64,000 nt of DNA from an uncultured Oscillibacter sp. (GCA_910577405.1 CAJTMG010000001.1:165818-229817); one strand, 5' to 3'. Shown: positions 15,044 through 25,284, counted from the first letter of the stretch. Notes: a model not told the origin generated them from the letters alone. Numbers and translations are program-made.

Positions 15044-16444
15044 TCAGAAGCGGAAGTACAGGAAGGGATTATAGCTTCCGTCCACCAGGTAAGCGGTGGA
15101 AAGGGTCAGGCCCAGCAGCATCAGGACAGGGGTCAGGACACGGCGGGCGCGTTCGGGAAGCCGTCCCCAGACTTGCAGGGCCAGGGGAGTCGCGCCCAGG
15201 ACCAGCAGAACCAGCAGCGCCGCATAGCTCCTCAGCCGGAAGCCGTCCGCAGCGCTCCAGAGGCCTCCGCCGCCGAAGCAAACCCGCAGATACTGTCCGC
15301 ATATGCCCAGGTCTTCTATGGCAAACAGTCCCCAGCCCAGAAAAACGGCCAGGATGGTATACACGCGCTTGATCAGGGACGGCATACGCTCCAGCAGGCC
15401 CTGCAAAAGAAACCGCTCCAGAATCAGCCAGAACGCGAAATACAGGCCCCAGAGGATGAAATTCCAGCTCGCCCCATGCCAGAGACCTGTGCAGAACCAG
15501 ACAATCACCAGATTCCGGAGGGTCTTCCAGGTACCGCCGCGGCTTCCGCCAAGGGGAAAATAGAGGTACTCCCGGAACCAGCTTGTCAGGGACATATGCC
15601 AGCGCCGCCAGAATTCCCCAACGGATTGGGCGCAGTAGGGATGGTCGAAGTTCTCCCCAAAATGAAAGCCGAATATCCGCCCGAGCCCGATTGCCATATC
15701 AGAATAGCCAGAGAAATCAAAGTAGAGCTGTAAGCCGAAGGCAAACAATCCCATCCAGCCGCCCGTTACCGTCAGCGTACCCATGGCCTGGGCCGTCCGG
15801 CAGCTCTGCCACAGCTCCCCCGCCGGATTCGCCAGCAGGACCTTTTTCGCCAGCCCTATTGTAAACCGGCAGGCCCCTTCTGCAAAGTCCTTTGAGGTCA
15901 TAACACGCGCCTGCAAATCCTGGGCCACGGTCTTGTATTTCACAATGGGTCCCGCGATCAGTTGGGGAAACAGGGTGACAAACGCGCCGAAGTCCACCGG
16001 ATTCCTCTGCGCCGGTGCGTCCCTGCGGTAGACGTCGATGGTATAGCTCATGGTCTGGAATGTAAAGAAGGAAATCCCCAGCGGAAGAGGCAGTCCCAGT
16101 TTCGGAAGGCTGATTCCAGGCAGAAGGGACAGATTTTCCGCTAAAAAGTCCCAATATTTGAAGAAACCCAGCAGCAGAAGATTGAACACCACCGACTGTC
16201 CCACAAACCAGCGGGCTTTCCGGTCGTCGGCACGGCAGCGCTCCACCAGAAGTCCATGACTGTAGTCGATCAGAATGGACAGCAGCATAATGCCCACATA
16301 GACCGGTTCGCCCCAGCCGTAAAAGAACAGGCTTACAAGAAGCAGCAGCAGATTCTGCCAGCGGGCGCGTTTCGGCAAAAGGAAACTGAATACCAGAACC
16401 AGCGTCAGGAAACCATACAAAAAAGTCAGGCTGCTGAAAACCAT
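15044..16444 (-). CDS. Membrane-bound O-acyltransferase (MBOAT, AlgI/DltB-like)
   Basis: A 466-residue multi-spanning membrane protein, typical AlgI length. GGGAGGG lies upstream of the ATG. Hallmarks: PLGISFFTFQTMSY near residue 120, FPQLIAGPIVKY near 165, FDFSGYSDMAIGLGRIFGF near 245, EFWRRWHMSLTSWFREYLYFPLGG near 280, and FCTGLWHGASWNFILWG near 315 where the histidine is the catalytic residue of the family. It transfers acyl groups from a cytoplasmic donor across the membrane to a glycan or teichoic acid acceptor. With the DHHW gene downstream and the DUF4358 lipoprotein gene upstream it forms a set repeatedly seen in Clostridia. The acceptor polymer cannot be told from the sequence. Confidence 0.94.
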   Translation of the reverse strand: MVFSSLTFLYGFLTLVLVFSFLLPKRARWQNLLLLLVSLFFYGWGEPVYVGIMLLSILIDYSHGLLVERCRADDRKARWFVGQSVVFNLLLLGFFKYWDFLAENLSLLPGISLPKLGLPLPLGISFFTFQTMSYTIDVYRRDAPAQRNPVDFGAFVTLFPQLIAGPIVKYKTVAQDLQARVMTSKDFAEGACRFTIGLAKKVLLANPAGELWQSCRTAQAMGTLTVTGGWMGLFAFGLQLYFDFSGYSDMAIGLGRIFGFHFGENFDHPYCAQSVGEFWRRWHMSLTSWFREYLYFPLGGSRGGTWKTLRNLVIVWFCTGLWHGASWNFILWGLYFAFWLILERFLLQGLLERMPSLIKRVYTILAVFLGWGLFAIEDLGICGQYLRVCFGGGGLWSAADGFRLRSYAALLVLLVLGATPLALQVWGRLPERARRVLTPVLMLLGLTLSTAYLVDGSYNPFLYFRF

Positions 16445-16472
16445 GGCGTCCCTCCCATCTCAAAATGTCCAT

Positions 16473-16502
16473 AAAAAGACGGCCCCACGCAGCATGGAGC
16501 CG
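16473..16502 (-). terminator. Terminator or attenuator between the DUF4358 and MBOAT genes
   Basis: On the minus strand CGGCTCCA (16502-16495) pairs with TGGGGCCG (16487-16480), followed by TCTTTTT. It sits inside the 89-nt gap, leaving about 28 nt before the MBOAT start, too little for a separate promoter that I can recognise. Confidence 0.75.
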
Positions 16503-16533
16503 CAATCATCTAACCCTTGACTCTTATCTGACA

Positions 16534-17013
16534 CTATGAGAGTTCTTTTTGTATACGGCTTTCCCAGTCGGCCTGATGGTCCCCGGAGGCGATCAAAACC
16601 GCGCAGGTCCCCTCCTGTAAGACGCAGGCTTTCTTCCAGACCTCCAGCGCGTCGGCGTACCAGGCGTCACCCTGCACCTGGGCGTCAATCCGGGCCTGTA
16701 GGATTTCCACCGCCTTCTCCGCGTCCTCCTCCGTGCCGCACCGGACCAGAACAATCTCATTGACAACGGAACTCATCGCCGGAACCTTGGCCACAAGCTG
16801 TTTCACATCCAGCTCGTTCAGCCCCGGATAGTAGGCGTCCATCAGTTCCCCTTCCACGGTGGTCATTTCCTCCGCCGTCCAACCGCAGGCTTCCTCCCCG
16901 GCGGCATAGAGGGCTTCCAGGTCGGGCTCTTCCTGTTCGCCGCCTTCGCTTCCGGTACAGCCCGCCGCCAGCAGCAGCACTGCCGCCGATAACAGCAGCA
17001 TTACGTTCTTCAT
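16534..17013 (-). CDS. DUF4358 lipoprotein
   Basis: A 159-residue lipoprotein: MKNVMLLLSAAVLLLAAGC gives a short signal peptide with Cys19 as lipidation site. After an acidic linker comes a DUF4358-like domain with the segments VKQLVAKVPAMSSVVNEIVLVRC, DAEKAVEILQARIDAQ and VLQEGTCAVLIASGD. The family is exported, of unknown activity, and often sits beside MBOAT and DHHW genes in Clostridia, which matches this locus. Transcription starts at a promoter about 40-65 nt upstream, and a terminator-like hairpin separates it from the MBOAT gene. Confidence 0.82.
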   Translation of the reverse strand: MKNVMLLLSAAVLLLAAGCTGSEGGEQEEPDLEALYAAGEEACGWTAEEMTTVEGELMDAYYPGLNELDVKQLVAKVPAMSSVVNEIVLVRCGTEEDAEKAVEILQARIDAQVQGDAWYADALEVWKKACVLQEGTCAVLIASGDHQADWESRIQKELS

Positions 17014-17049
17014 GCCTGTTCTCTCCCTTTCCCACGTTTCTTTCTTGCC

Positions 17050-17078
17050 TTTATACAGGAACAGCGGTATAATTTCAA
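17050..17078 (-). promoter_or_regulatory. Promoter of the DUF4358-MBOAT-DHHW set
   Basis: TTGAAA (17078-17073) and TATAAA (17055-17050), 17-nt spacer, minus strand. A duplicated ATTCCGTAAC word lies just upstream at 17084-17103. Confidence 0.65.
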
Positions 17079-17083
17079 CATCA

Positions 17084-17103
17084 ATTCCGTAACATTCCGT
17101 AAC
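17084..17103. repeat. Perfect 10-bp tandem duplicate between divergent genes
   Basis: ATTCCGTAAC occurs twice head to tail (17084-17093, 17094-17103) immediately upstream of the DUF4358 promoter and about 45 nt before ltaE. It could be a pair of regulator half-sites; nothing else supports this. Confidence 0.5.
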
Positions 17104-17145
17104 AGTTCTTCTTCCGGTTTGTTACTTTCTGGAGGTCGATCCCCT

Positions 17146-18171
17146 ATGTACAGCTTTCGCAACGATTACAGCGAGTGTGCCCATCCCAGAATCCTGGAAG
17201 CCATCGCGGAAAGCAGCCTGCGCCAGACCTGCGGCTATGGTCTGGACCCCGTCTGTCAGGAGGCCGCCGCGCTGATCCGGAAGCTCTGCAACACCCCGGA
17301 CGCGGACGTGCATTTCCTCACCGGCGGCACCCAGACCAATCTGCTGGCCGCGGAAGCCCTGCTCAAGCCCTATGAAGCCGTGATTGCCGCCGGGACCGGT
17401 CATGTCAACGTCCATGAAACGGGGGCCATCGAAGCCACGGGCCATAAGGTCTGCACTGTGCCCTCCCCCGACGGCAGGCTGACCCCTGCGCTGATCGAAC
17501 CCCTTCTCGCCGCCCACAGCACGGAACATATGGTCGCGCCCCGGCTGGTCTATATCTCCGACACCACCGAGCTGGGCACGGTCTACAGCAAAGCGGACCT
17601 GGAAGCCCTGTCACGGTTCTGCCGTCAAAAAAACCTGCTGCTCTATCTGGACGGCGCCCGTCTCGGGTCAGCCCTGGAAGCGTCGGACCTGACCCTGCCG
17701 GACCTGACCCGCCTGACAGACGCCTTTTCCATCGGGGGAACGAAAAACGGCGCGCTCTTTGGGGAGGCCCTGGTATTCTCCCAACCCCGCCCGGATTTCC
17801 GCTGGCTGATGAAACGCCGGGGCGCGATGCTGGCCAAGGGTCGGCTTCTGGGCCTGCAATTTCAGGTTCTCCTGGAGGACGGCCTTTATGGAGAGCTGGC
17901 CCGTCATGCAAACCGGCAAGCCCTCCGCCTGCGGGACGGCCTGAAAGCACTGGGACTCCCGGCGGCAGTGGACTCTCCCAGCAACCAGCAGTTCTTCATT
18001 CTGCCCAATCCGCTGATGGAGGGTCTTGCCGGTCAGGGCTGGGAATTTGAAACCGACCATCCTGCCGGCGCTTCCCATACCTGCGTGCGTTTTGTCACAA
18101 GCTGGGCCACGCCTCCCGCCGCCGTGGACGGCCTTCTTCAGGCGGTCTCCGCGCTCTTACAGCCGTCCTGA
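17146..18171 (+). CDS. ltaE: Low-specificity threonine aldolase
   Basis: A 341-residue PLP enzyme of the beta-eliminating lyase/threonine aldolase family that splits threonine or allo-threonine to glycine and acetaldehyde. ATG at 17146 is 9 nt after GGAGGT. Features: FRNDYSECAHPRILEA at the start, FLTGGTQTNLLAAEALL, the substrate loop HETGAIEATGHKV, the aspartate in YLDGARLGSAL that contacts the PLP ring, and the PLP-binding lysine in SIGGTKNGALFG near residue 205. Length and order fit the family. It is a single gene, convergent with a small minus-strand gene that ends 5 nt after it. Confidence 0.93.
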   Translation: MYSFRNDYSECAHPRILEAIAESSLRQTCGYGLDPVCQEAAALIRKLCNTPDADVHFLTGGTQTNLLAAEALLKPYEAVIAAGTGHVNVHETGAIEATGHKVCTVPSPDGRLTPALIEPLLAAHSTEHMVAPRLVYISDTTELGTVYSKADLEALSRFCRQKNLLLYLDGARLGSALEASDLTLPDLTRLTDAFSIGGTKNGALFGEALVFSQPRPDFRWLMKRRGAMLAKGRLLGLQFQVLLEDGLYGELARHANRQALRLRDGLKALGLPAAVDSPSNQQFFILPNPLMEGLAGQGWEFETDHPAGASHTCVRFVTSWATPPAAVDGLLQAVSALLQPS

Positions 18172-18175
18172 CCGC

Positions 18176-18355
18176 TTACTCAATGTGCTCCTCGCAGAAG
18201 TTGTCCAGCACCCGGAAGCCCATTTTCTCCGGCTTCGCCACAGGGAATTTCGCGATGGTGTCCGGGTCGAAAATGGGGCACATCCGCTTTTCCGGCTCCA
18301 GACGCAGATTCGGCATTTTGTCGTCTTTTCCGTTAACGGCTTTATGGTCTTTCAT
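18176..18355 (-). CDS. 59-residue protein of unknown function downstream of ktrA
   Basis: A short ORF with TGAGGTG upstream of its ATG at 18355 and a stop at 18176-18178. It is highly charged, opening MKDHKAVNGKDDKMPNLRLE, then a KRMCPIFDPDTIAKFPVAKPEKMG stretch (a Cys-Pro next to an Asp-Pro), and ending DNFCEEHIE. No membrane segment. It is the third gene of a leftward run after ktrB and ktrA, 47 nt from ktrA, and shares base composition with them. Its role is unknown; coupling to potassium transport is only positional. Confidence 0.6.
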   Translation of the reverse strand: MKDHKAVNGKDDKMPNLRLEPEKRMCPIFDPDTIAKFPVAKPEKMGFRVLDNFCEEHIE

Positions 18356-18402
18356 ACTATCACCTCAAGGGAAGTATGCGCCGGAGGCCGTCAATTATGC
18401 AG

Positions 18403-19056
18403 TCAGGCTTCGGTATTCATCAGCTGGATGCCGGAGTCCTTGGAACCCGCAATAATCAGATGAGAATCCGCGACAAAACGATAATGGGGGTCCAGCAGCG
18501 GTTCCACCTCGTCGCCGTTCTTCACGCCCAGTATGTTCACATTGTAACGCCGCCGCACGTCCATTTCCATAACCGTCTTGCCCTCCCACTCCACGGGGGT
18601 CTCAATCTCAAAGACGGCAAATTTCGGCGTCAGTTCAAAGTAATCGAAGGCGTTCCGGGCCGAGAAGCGCATTGCCGCCCGTACTGCCATATCCATTTCG
18701 GTATGAATGACAAAATCCGCGCCGATTTTTTTCAGAAACTTGATCTGTTTCTCCTGGTCCGCCCGGGCCACCACACACTTTGCACCCAGTTCCTTCAAGG
18801 TGGCCGTAGCTTCCAGGGAGCTCTGAAAATCGTTCTTGACGCAGACAAAGCACACGTCGAAATTCCGCACGCCCAGAGATTCCAGCACCTGCTCGTCCTG
18901 GCAGTCCCCCACGCAGGCGGCGGTCGCTATATTGGCCATCCGCGCCACAAGCTCCTCGTCCTGATCTACCACCATGACCTCGTTTCCCAAATCGATCAGG
19001 CTCCGGGTCAAATGCCGCCCGAACCGTCCAAGGCCAATCACCAAAAATGATTTCAT
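18403..19056 (-). CDS. ktrA: Potassium channel regulatory protein KtrA (RCK domain)
   Basis: A 217-residue cytoplasmic protein with a single RCK_N plus RCK_C pair, the KtrA size rather than the doubled TrkA form. The Rossmann nucleotide loop is FLVIGLGRFGRHL, the acidic residue after beta-2 is in MVVDQDEE, and VVARADQEKQIKFLKKIGADFVIHTE is the typical RCK interface. The C-terminal domain ends with DSHLIIAGSKDSG. KtrA rings gate the KtrB membrane protein in response to ATP, ADP or cyclic di-AMP in Firmicutes. ktrB lies 57 nt upstream in the same direction, so the pair is one operon. Confidence 0.93.
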   Translation of the reverse strand: MKSFLVIGLGRFGRHLTRSLIDLGNEVMVVDQDEELVARMANIATAACVGDCQDEQVLESLGVRNFDVCFVCVKNDFQSSLEATATLKELGAKCVVARADQEKQIKFLKKIGADFVIHTEMDMAVRAAMRFSARNAFDYFELTPKFAVFEIETPVEWEGKTVMEMDVRRRYNVNILGVKNGDEVEPLLDPHYRFVADSHLIIAGSKDSGIQLMNTEA

Positions 19057-19113
19057 TGCACGCTCCTTCTGTCTCCCGTCATAGAAATATGTATTCCACA
19101 GGTCCTCTCCCGA

Positions 19114-20436
19114 TCAGCCAATCAGTATCTTTTCCGGCACATTCCGGCGCTTGGGCTGCGGCCGGTCCTTTGTAACCGCCATGGCTACCGACATACTGCC
19201 CACCCGCCCGGCGAACATCATCAGCAACACCACCCATTGGGACAAGGCCGGCAGCGTGCTGGTAATCCCCCGGGTCAGCCCCACGGTGCCAATGGCTGAA
19301 AGGGACTCGAACAGGGCGTCGTCCAGCGCGATCCCCTGCACGCACAGCACCATGCAGCCCGCAAGACAGGCCATCAGGTACATACTGACAGAGGAATAGG
19401 CTTTCTGAATGGTCCCGCTGTCCAGACGCCGCTGGAAGAGATTCACATCCTCCTGCCGCCGGGCCTGTGCAAAGGCGCTCAGCAGCAGAACCGCCACAGT
19501 GTTCACCTTCGCGCCGCCGCCGGTGGACCCGGAACCTGCCCCGATGAACATCAGGAAGAACATCAGAAGGGTGCTGCTTTGGCTCAACGCGGCCTGGTCC
19601 ACGGTGATAAACCCGGCTGTGCGGGCGGTGACGGACTGAAACGCGGCCATCATCATCTGCTGACCAAGAGGCAGTCCGGCAAAGGCATGGTTCCGCTCCA
19701 AAAGGAAGAACGCCGCGCCGCCGCCAAGGAATATTGCCAGCGTAAAGACCGTCACGATTTTGGAATGCAGCCGCCAGCGTCGGAAATCCCGGCCATGGGT
19801 CAGGAGATCGTCCCAGACCAGAAAGCCCAGGCCGCCGCAGATAATCAGGACCATAATCACGAGATTCACCAACGGCTCCCCCGCCAAAGAGCAAAGGGAA
19901 TCCCCCCGGCCCAGGAGATCGAAACCCGCGTTGCAGTAGGCGGACACGGCATGGAACACCGACATCCATAAGCCCTGGCCCAGTCCATACCGCGGGCAGA
20001 ACCAGAGCGCCAGCAGCAAGGCCCCGCCGCCCTCACAGACCGCCGTCACCCGGAGGGCCCGCCGTGTCAGCCGGACAATCCCCCCCAGCTGCAAGGCGCC
20101 TACGGTATCCATCAGCACAGCCCGCCGGTGCAGTCCCACCCGCTGACGGAGCAGGATGGAAACCAGGGTAGAGACGGTCATAAAGCCCAGGCCGCCGATC
20201 TGAATCAGCAGAAGAATGACCGCCTGCCCGAAGATGGTAAACTGCGTGGCGGTATCATAGAGGGTAAGTCCCGTGACACAAGAGGCGGAGGCGGCGGTAA
20301 AGAGTGCGTCGGGGAAAGCCAGGGACAGCCCGCCGCGGGAAGCCCAAGGCAAAGTCAGCAGCGCGCCGCCCGCCAGGATCAGCAGTGCAAAGCCGACGGT
20401 CAGAGTCTGTACAGCGTTTAACCGGAATTGGCGCAT
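19114..20436 (-). CDS. ktrB: Potassium uptake protein KtrB/TrkH
   Basis: A 440-residue polytopic membrane protein of the TrkH/KtrB superfamily. The four pore loops are visible as the SCVTGLTLYDTATQF, SAYCNAGFDLLG, GAGSGSTGGGAKVNTV and GTVGLTRGI regions, each with the glycine of the selectivity filter. The C-terminus ends in a charged VTKDRPQPKRRNVPEKILIG tail. It forms the sodium- or proton-linked potassium translocation pore; KtrA, encoded just downstream, gates it. Intracellular potassium and osmotic adaptation are the expected role. It is first in the operon. Confidence 0.94.
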   Translation of the reverse strand: MRQFRLNAVQTLTVGFALLILAGGALLTLPWASRGGLSLAFPDALFTAASASCVTGLTLYDTATQFTIFGQAVILLLIQIGGLGFMTVSTLVSILLRQRVGLHRRAVLMDTVGALQLGGIVRLTRRALRVTAVCEGGGALLLALWFCPRYGLGQGLWMSVFHAVSAYCNAGFDLLGRGDSLCSLAGEPLVNLVIMVLIICGGLGFLVWDDLLTHGRDFRRWRLHSKIVTVFTLAIFLGGGAAFFLLERNHAFAGLPLGQQMMMAAFQSVTARTAGFITVDQAALSQSSTLLMFFLMFIGAGSGSTGGGAKVNTVAVLLLSAFAQARRQEDVNLFQRRLDSGTIQKAYSSVSMYLMACLAGCMVLCVQGIALDDALFESLSAIGTVGLTRGITSTLPALSQWVVLLMMFAGRVGSMSVAMAVTKDRPQPKRRNVPEKILIG

Positions 20437-20536
20437 AGGACGCCTCCTGAAAAGAGATTTTCTGAAGCCGGAACGTCATCGCTCCAAGCCTTTCCATTAT
20501 ACTCCTTTCCCTCCGCCAGCACAAGACGGTTCCCGG

Positions 20537-20566
20537 AAAAAAACAACGCGGCTTTTCATCACCGCG
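20537..20566 (-). terminator. Terminator after the acyl-CoA dehydratase pair
   Basis: Minus strand CGCGG (20566-20562) and CCGCG (20551-20547) form a short stem followed by TTGTTTTTTT. It closes the leftward operon that ends at 20635. Confidence 0.65.
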
Positions 20567-20634
20567 CTGTCTCTTTTTGTGATGTTTTTCAGATCCGCGT
20601 CAGGTTTCCAGTCCGCCCGTCAGCATCAGGGTGC

Positions 20635-21957
<1,323 letters not shown>

Positions 21958-21961
21958 GTCC

Positions 21962-24886
21962 TCACAACTCCTTCCCTTCTTCGTCCTGTTCTTCCAGCGC
22001 CGCGAAGAGGCTCCGCAGGCGGATGCGCACCGCGCCAAGGTTGGTGATCTCGTCGATTTTCAGCTCTGTGTACAGCTTCCCGGCACTCTGCAAAATTGCC
22101 TGGGTCTCGTCGGTGGTAATGGCATCCACCCCGCAGCCGAAACTGACAAGCTGTACCAGATCGCAGTCCCGATGTTCGCAGCAGTATTTCGCCGCCGCGT
22201 ACAGCCGGGAATGGTAGGTCCACTGATTCAGCACCGTGGTGGGGAATTTCTCCACCTGACTGCTGATTGCGTCCTCGGTCACCACCGCCGCGCCGGAACG
22301 GGTCAGCAGGGCGTCGATGCCGTGGTTGATTTCCGGGTCCGTATGGTAAGGCCGCCCGGCAAGAATGATAATGCGTCTGCCCTCGGCCCGGGCCTGCTCG
22401 ATCACCCGCGCGCCCTCTTTCCGGATCTGGGCCATGTGGCTGGCGTACTCTGCATAGGCCGCGTCCGACGCCTCATGGATTTCCTTCTTTGTGATATCCG
22501 GGAAGCGGCGCTGTAAAATGCCGAAAATCTTCCGGGTAAAGTCCTTGGGACGGTGCAGGCCCACGTAATCGTAAATAAATTTCGTATTTTTGATTTCCGG
22601 GCAGTTCCCCGCGATGACTTCCGGGTAATAGGCGACTACCGGGCAGTTATAGTGGTTATCCCCCAGGCCCTCGTCAATGTTATAGGTCATGCAGGGATAG
22701 AAGATTGCGTCCAGGCCCAGTTTGCTGAGGAATTGGATATGTCCATGGGCCAGCTTTGCGGGGAAACAGGCGGTGTCGCTGGGGATGGTCGCCTGTCCCT
22801 TGAGGTAGAGGTCCCGGCTTGAAAGAGGGCTGTGGTACACGGCGAAGCCCAATTTTGTAAAGAACGCGTGCCAGAAGGGAAGCAGCTCCCACATATTCAG
22901 GCACAGGGGCAGGCCGATTTTCCCCCGTTTTCCGGGCACGGGCTTGTATCCTAAAATCAGCTTCCGTTTGTAGGCGCAGAGATTGCCTTCTCCGGTTTCG
23001 GCCCTGCCGGTAACGGGACGGTCGCAGCGATTGCCGCTGATGAAGGTCTGCCCGTCGGAGAAGGTATTGACGGTCAATTGACAGTTGTTTCCGCAGAGAC
23101 CGCAGACCCGGCTTTCTGTCTTCTGGGAGAAAGCGGCCAGGGCGTTCCGGTCCAGAAGCGTGCTGACCTGCCCCGGGGACGCCTTGCCCCGGCCGCAGAG
23201 CGCCGCGCCGTAAGCTCCCATCAGGCCCGCGATGTCCGGACGGATCACCTCCACGCCCATTTCCTTCTCAAAGGCCCGCAAAACCGCCTCATTATAAAAC
23301 GTCCCGCCCTGGACCACCACATTCCGGCCCAGTTCTTCCGGGCTGGAGGCGCGAATGACCTTATAGATGGCGTTTTTCACCACTGAAATGGACAATCCGG
23401 CGGAAATATTCTCAATGCTTGCCCCGTCCTTCTGGGCCTGTTTTACGCTGGAATTCATAAAGACCGTACAGCGGCTGCCCAAATCCACGGGACGGTTCGC
23501 GAACAGACCCAGCTTTGCAAAATCCTTCATGTCGTGGCCCAACGCCTGGGCAAAGGTCTGCAAAAAGCTCCCGCAGCCGGAGGAACAGGCTTCATTGAGG
23601 AAAATATTGCTGATGGCTCCGTCCTCGATCTTGAAGCACTTCATGTCCTGACCGCCGATGTCAATGATAAAATCCACATTGGGCAGGAAGTGTCTTGCGG
23701 CGGTGAAGTGAGCCACGGTTTCCACCACGCCGTAATCCCCATGAAAGGCGTTCTTGGCGAGATCCTCCCCGTAGCCCGTCGTTGTCACGGAAGCCACGTG
23801 CAGCGCCGGATGTTCGTCGTAAAGCCTTTGCAGCACGCCGCGGATCAGGGGGACGGGATTGCCTAAATTGGGCTGATAGTCGGTAAAGAGCAGCCGGGCG
23901 TCCTGGTCGATCACGGCCACTTTGACGGTGGTGGACCCGGAATCGATCCCGATATGCACCGGCGCGGCGTAATCGGGGCCAAAGACTGCCCGTTCCACCT
24001 TTGCCTTTGCGTGCCGGGCCTGGAACGCGTCGTACTCCGCCTGACTCGCAAACAACGGCGGCTGACTGCGGTAGGTCTCCGACGCCCCGCGCTCTTTCAG
24101 CCGGCCGGCCACAGCGTTCAGGTCGAAGGTCTGGTCCGCGTAGAAAGCCGCGCCCAGGGCCACAAAGAGCAGGCTGTTCTCCGGGCACACTCCCGTTACG
24201 TCCAAGGTCCTGTCAAAGCTCTCCCGCAGGCATTTGGAAAAGGTCAGCGGCCCGCCCAGATACAGCACCCGGCCCTTGATCGGACGCCCCTGCGCAAGCC
24301 CCGCCACGGTCTGATTCACCACAGCCTGATAAATGCTCGCGGCAATGTCCTCGGCTTTCGCCCCCTGGTTAATCAAAGGCTGTATGTCGCTCTTTGCAAA
24401 CACCCCGCAGCGGGACGCAATCGTATAGGTTTTTTCAGCTTTTCCGGCGGCTTCGTCCATCTCATCGGCGGTCATTTTCAAAAGGGTGGCCATCTGGTCA
24501 ATGAAAGCCCCCGTCCCTCCGGCGCAGGAACCGTTCATCCGGACCTCCATGCCGCCGGTGAGGAAGAGGATCTTCGCGTCCTCGCCGCCCAGCTCGATCA
24601 CCACGTCCGCGCCGTCCGACAGCCTGTTTGCCGCCACCCGGGTCGCGTAGACCTCCTGGACAAAGGGCGCCTGCACGCTCTCCGCCATACCCATGCCCGC
24701 AGAACCGGAAATGGCCAGCTTTGCCTTTCCGCCGAACTGCTTTGCCACGCGGCGTAAAAGCTCTTCCGTTTTTCCCACAATATGGCTGAAATGCCGCTCG
24801 TATGTACTGTATAAAATCTGTTCTTTCTCGTCCAGCACCACGCATTTGATGGTGGTGGAACCCGCGTCAAGACCAACCTTCAACAT
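21962..24886 (-). CDS. Acyl-CoA dehydratase activase with two BadF/BcrA-type ATPase domains
   Basis: A 974-residue protein starting at 24886 (AAAGGAGGAG upstream; a longer frame lacks an RBS). It holds two ASKHA/BadF-type ATPase domains, the first opening LKVGLDAGSTTIKCVVLDE (residue 2) with a SCAGGTGAFIDQ cysteine near 125, and the second opening VHIGIDSGSTTVKVAVIDQD near residue 310 with SSGCGSFLQTFA near 440. Those two cysteines are expected to hold the shared 4Fe-4S cluster. A DUF2229-like region (LCLNMWELLPFWHAFF, DTACFPAKLAHGH, ILAGRPYHTDPEINHGID) follows from about 650. The ATPase drives an electron into a radical CoA-thioester dehydratase. The companion gene starts 4 nt after the stop. 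Confidence 0.85.
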   Translation of the reverse strand: MLKVGLDAGSTTIKCVVLDEKEQILYSTYERHFSHIVGKTEELLRRVAKQFGGKAKLAISGSAGMGMAESVQAPFVQEVYATRVAANRLSDGADVVIELGGEDAKILFLTGGMEVRMNGSCAGGTGAFIDQMATLLKMTADEMDEAAGKAEKTYTIASRCGVFAKSDIQPLINQGAKAEDIAASIYQAVVNQTVAGLAQGRPIKGRVLYLGGPLTFSKCLRESFDRTLDVTGVCPENSLLFVALGAAFYADQTFDLNAVAGRLKERGASETYRSQPPLFASQAEYDAFQARHAKAKVERAVFGPDYAAPVHIGIDSGSTTVKVAVIDQDARLLFTDYQPNLGNPVPLIRGVLQRLYDEHPALHVASVTTTGYGEDLAKNAFHGDYGVVETVAHFTAARHFLPNVDFIIDIGGQDMKCFKIEDGAISNIFLNEACSSGCGSFLQTFAQALGHDMKDFAKLGLFANRPVDLGSRCTVFMNSSVKQAQKDGASIENISAGLSISVVKNAIYKVIRASSPEELGRNVVVQGGTFYNEAVLRAFEKEMGVEVIRPDIAGLMGAYGAALCGRGKASPGQVSTLLDRNALAAFSQKTESRVCGLCGNNCQLTVNTFSDGQTFISGNRCDRPVTGRAETGEGNLCAYKRKLILGYKPVPGKRGKIGLPLCLNMWELLPFWHAFFTKLGFAVYHSPLSSRDLYLKGQATIPSDTACFPAKLAHGHIQFLSKLGLDAIFYPCMTYNIDEGLGDNHYNCPVVAYYPEVIAGNCPEIKNTKFIYDYVGLHRPKDFTRKIFGILQRRFPDITKKEIHEASDAAYAEYASHMAQIRKEGARVIEQARAEGRRIIILAGRPYHTDPEINHGIDALLTRSGAAVVTEDAISSQVEKFPTTVLNQWTYHSRLYAAAKYCCEHRDCDLVQLVSFGCGVDAITTDETQAILQSAGKLYTELKIDEITNLGAVRIRLRSLFAALEEQDEEGKEL

Positions 24887-24944
24887 CTGCTCCTCCTTTG
24901 GGAACGTACCGCGTCTTCTGCGGCAGAGTATCATATTCGTTGGT

Positions 24945-24973
24945 ATCATACTCTTTTTCACCAAATCTTGCAA
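24945..24973 (-). promoter_or_regulatory. Promoter of the activase operon with a duplicated GTATCATA box
   Basis: Minus strand TTGCAA (24973-24968), 17-nt spacer, TATGAT (24950-24945). The word GTATCATA occurs at 24928-24935 and again over the -10 at 24943-24950, 15 bp apart, a possible operator. Confidence 0.7.
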
Positions 24974-25255
24974 TGTTGAAAAGTTTGAAATTCTGTAAAG
25001 ATTTCGTTAAAGTTGGTATACTTCGCATCCCTTTTTCCTTTTTGTGTTGTTGGCTTAAAACTCCGTCAATCTCACCAGAGCGCTTGGGGAGTTCAAATAA
25101 ACATGGTATTATAAAGGAACAAACTGAAAACTGCCCACAGAATTGCGCGGTGACTTTCCAAGGACAGAGGCTGTTTCTTTGGCCAAAATGACGAATATTC
25201 TAAAAAATCAGGCATTCACAAAACAAAGGGGAAAAGGGCGCGTCTGGTCAAAGGC

Positions 25256-25284
25256 TTGTACTTTTCCGGCCGCTGTGCTATACT
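25256..25284 (+). promoter_or_regulatory. Promoter of queH
   Basis: TTGTAC (25256-25261), 17-nt spacer, TATACT (25279-25284). Confidence 0.75.
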
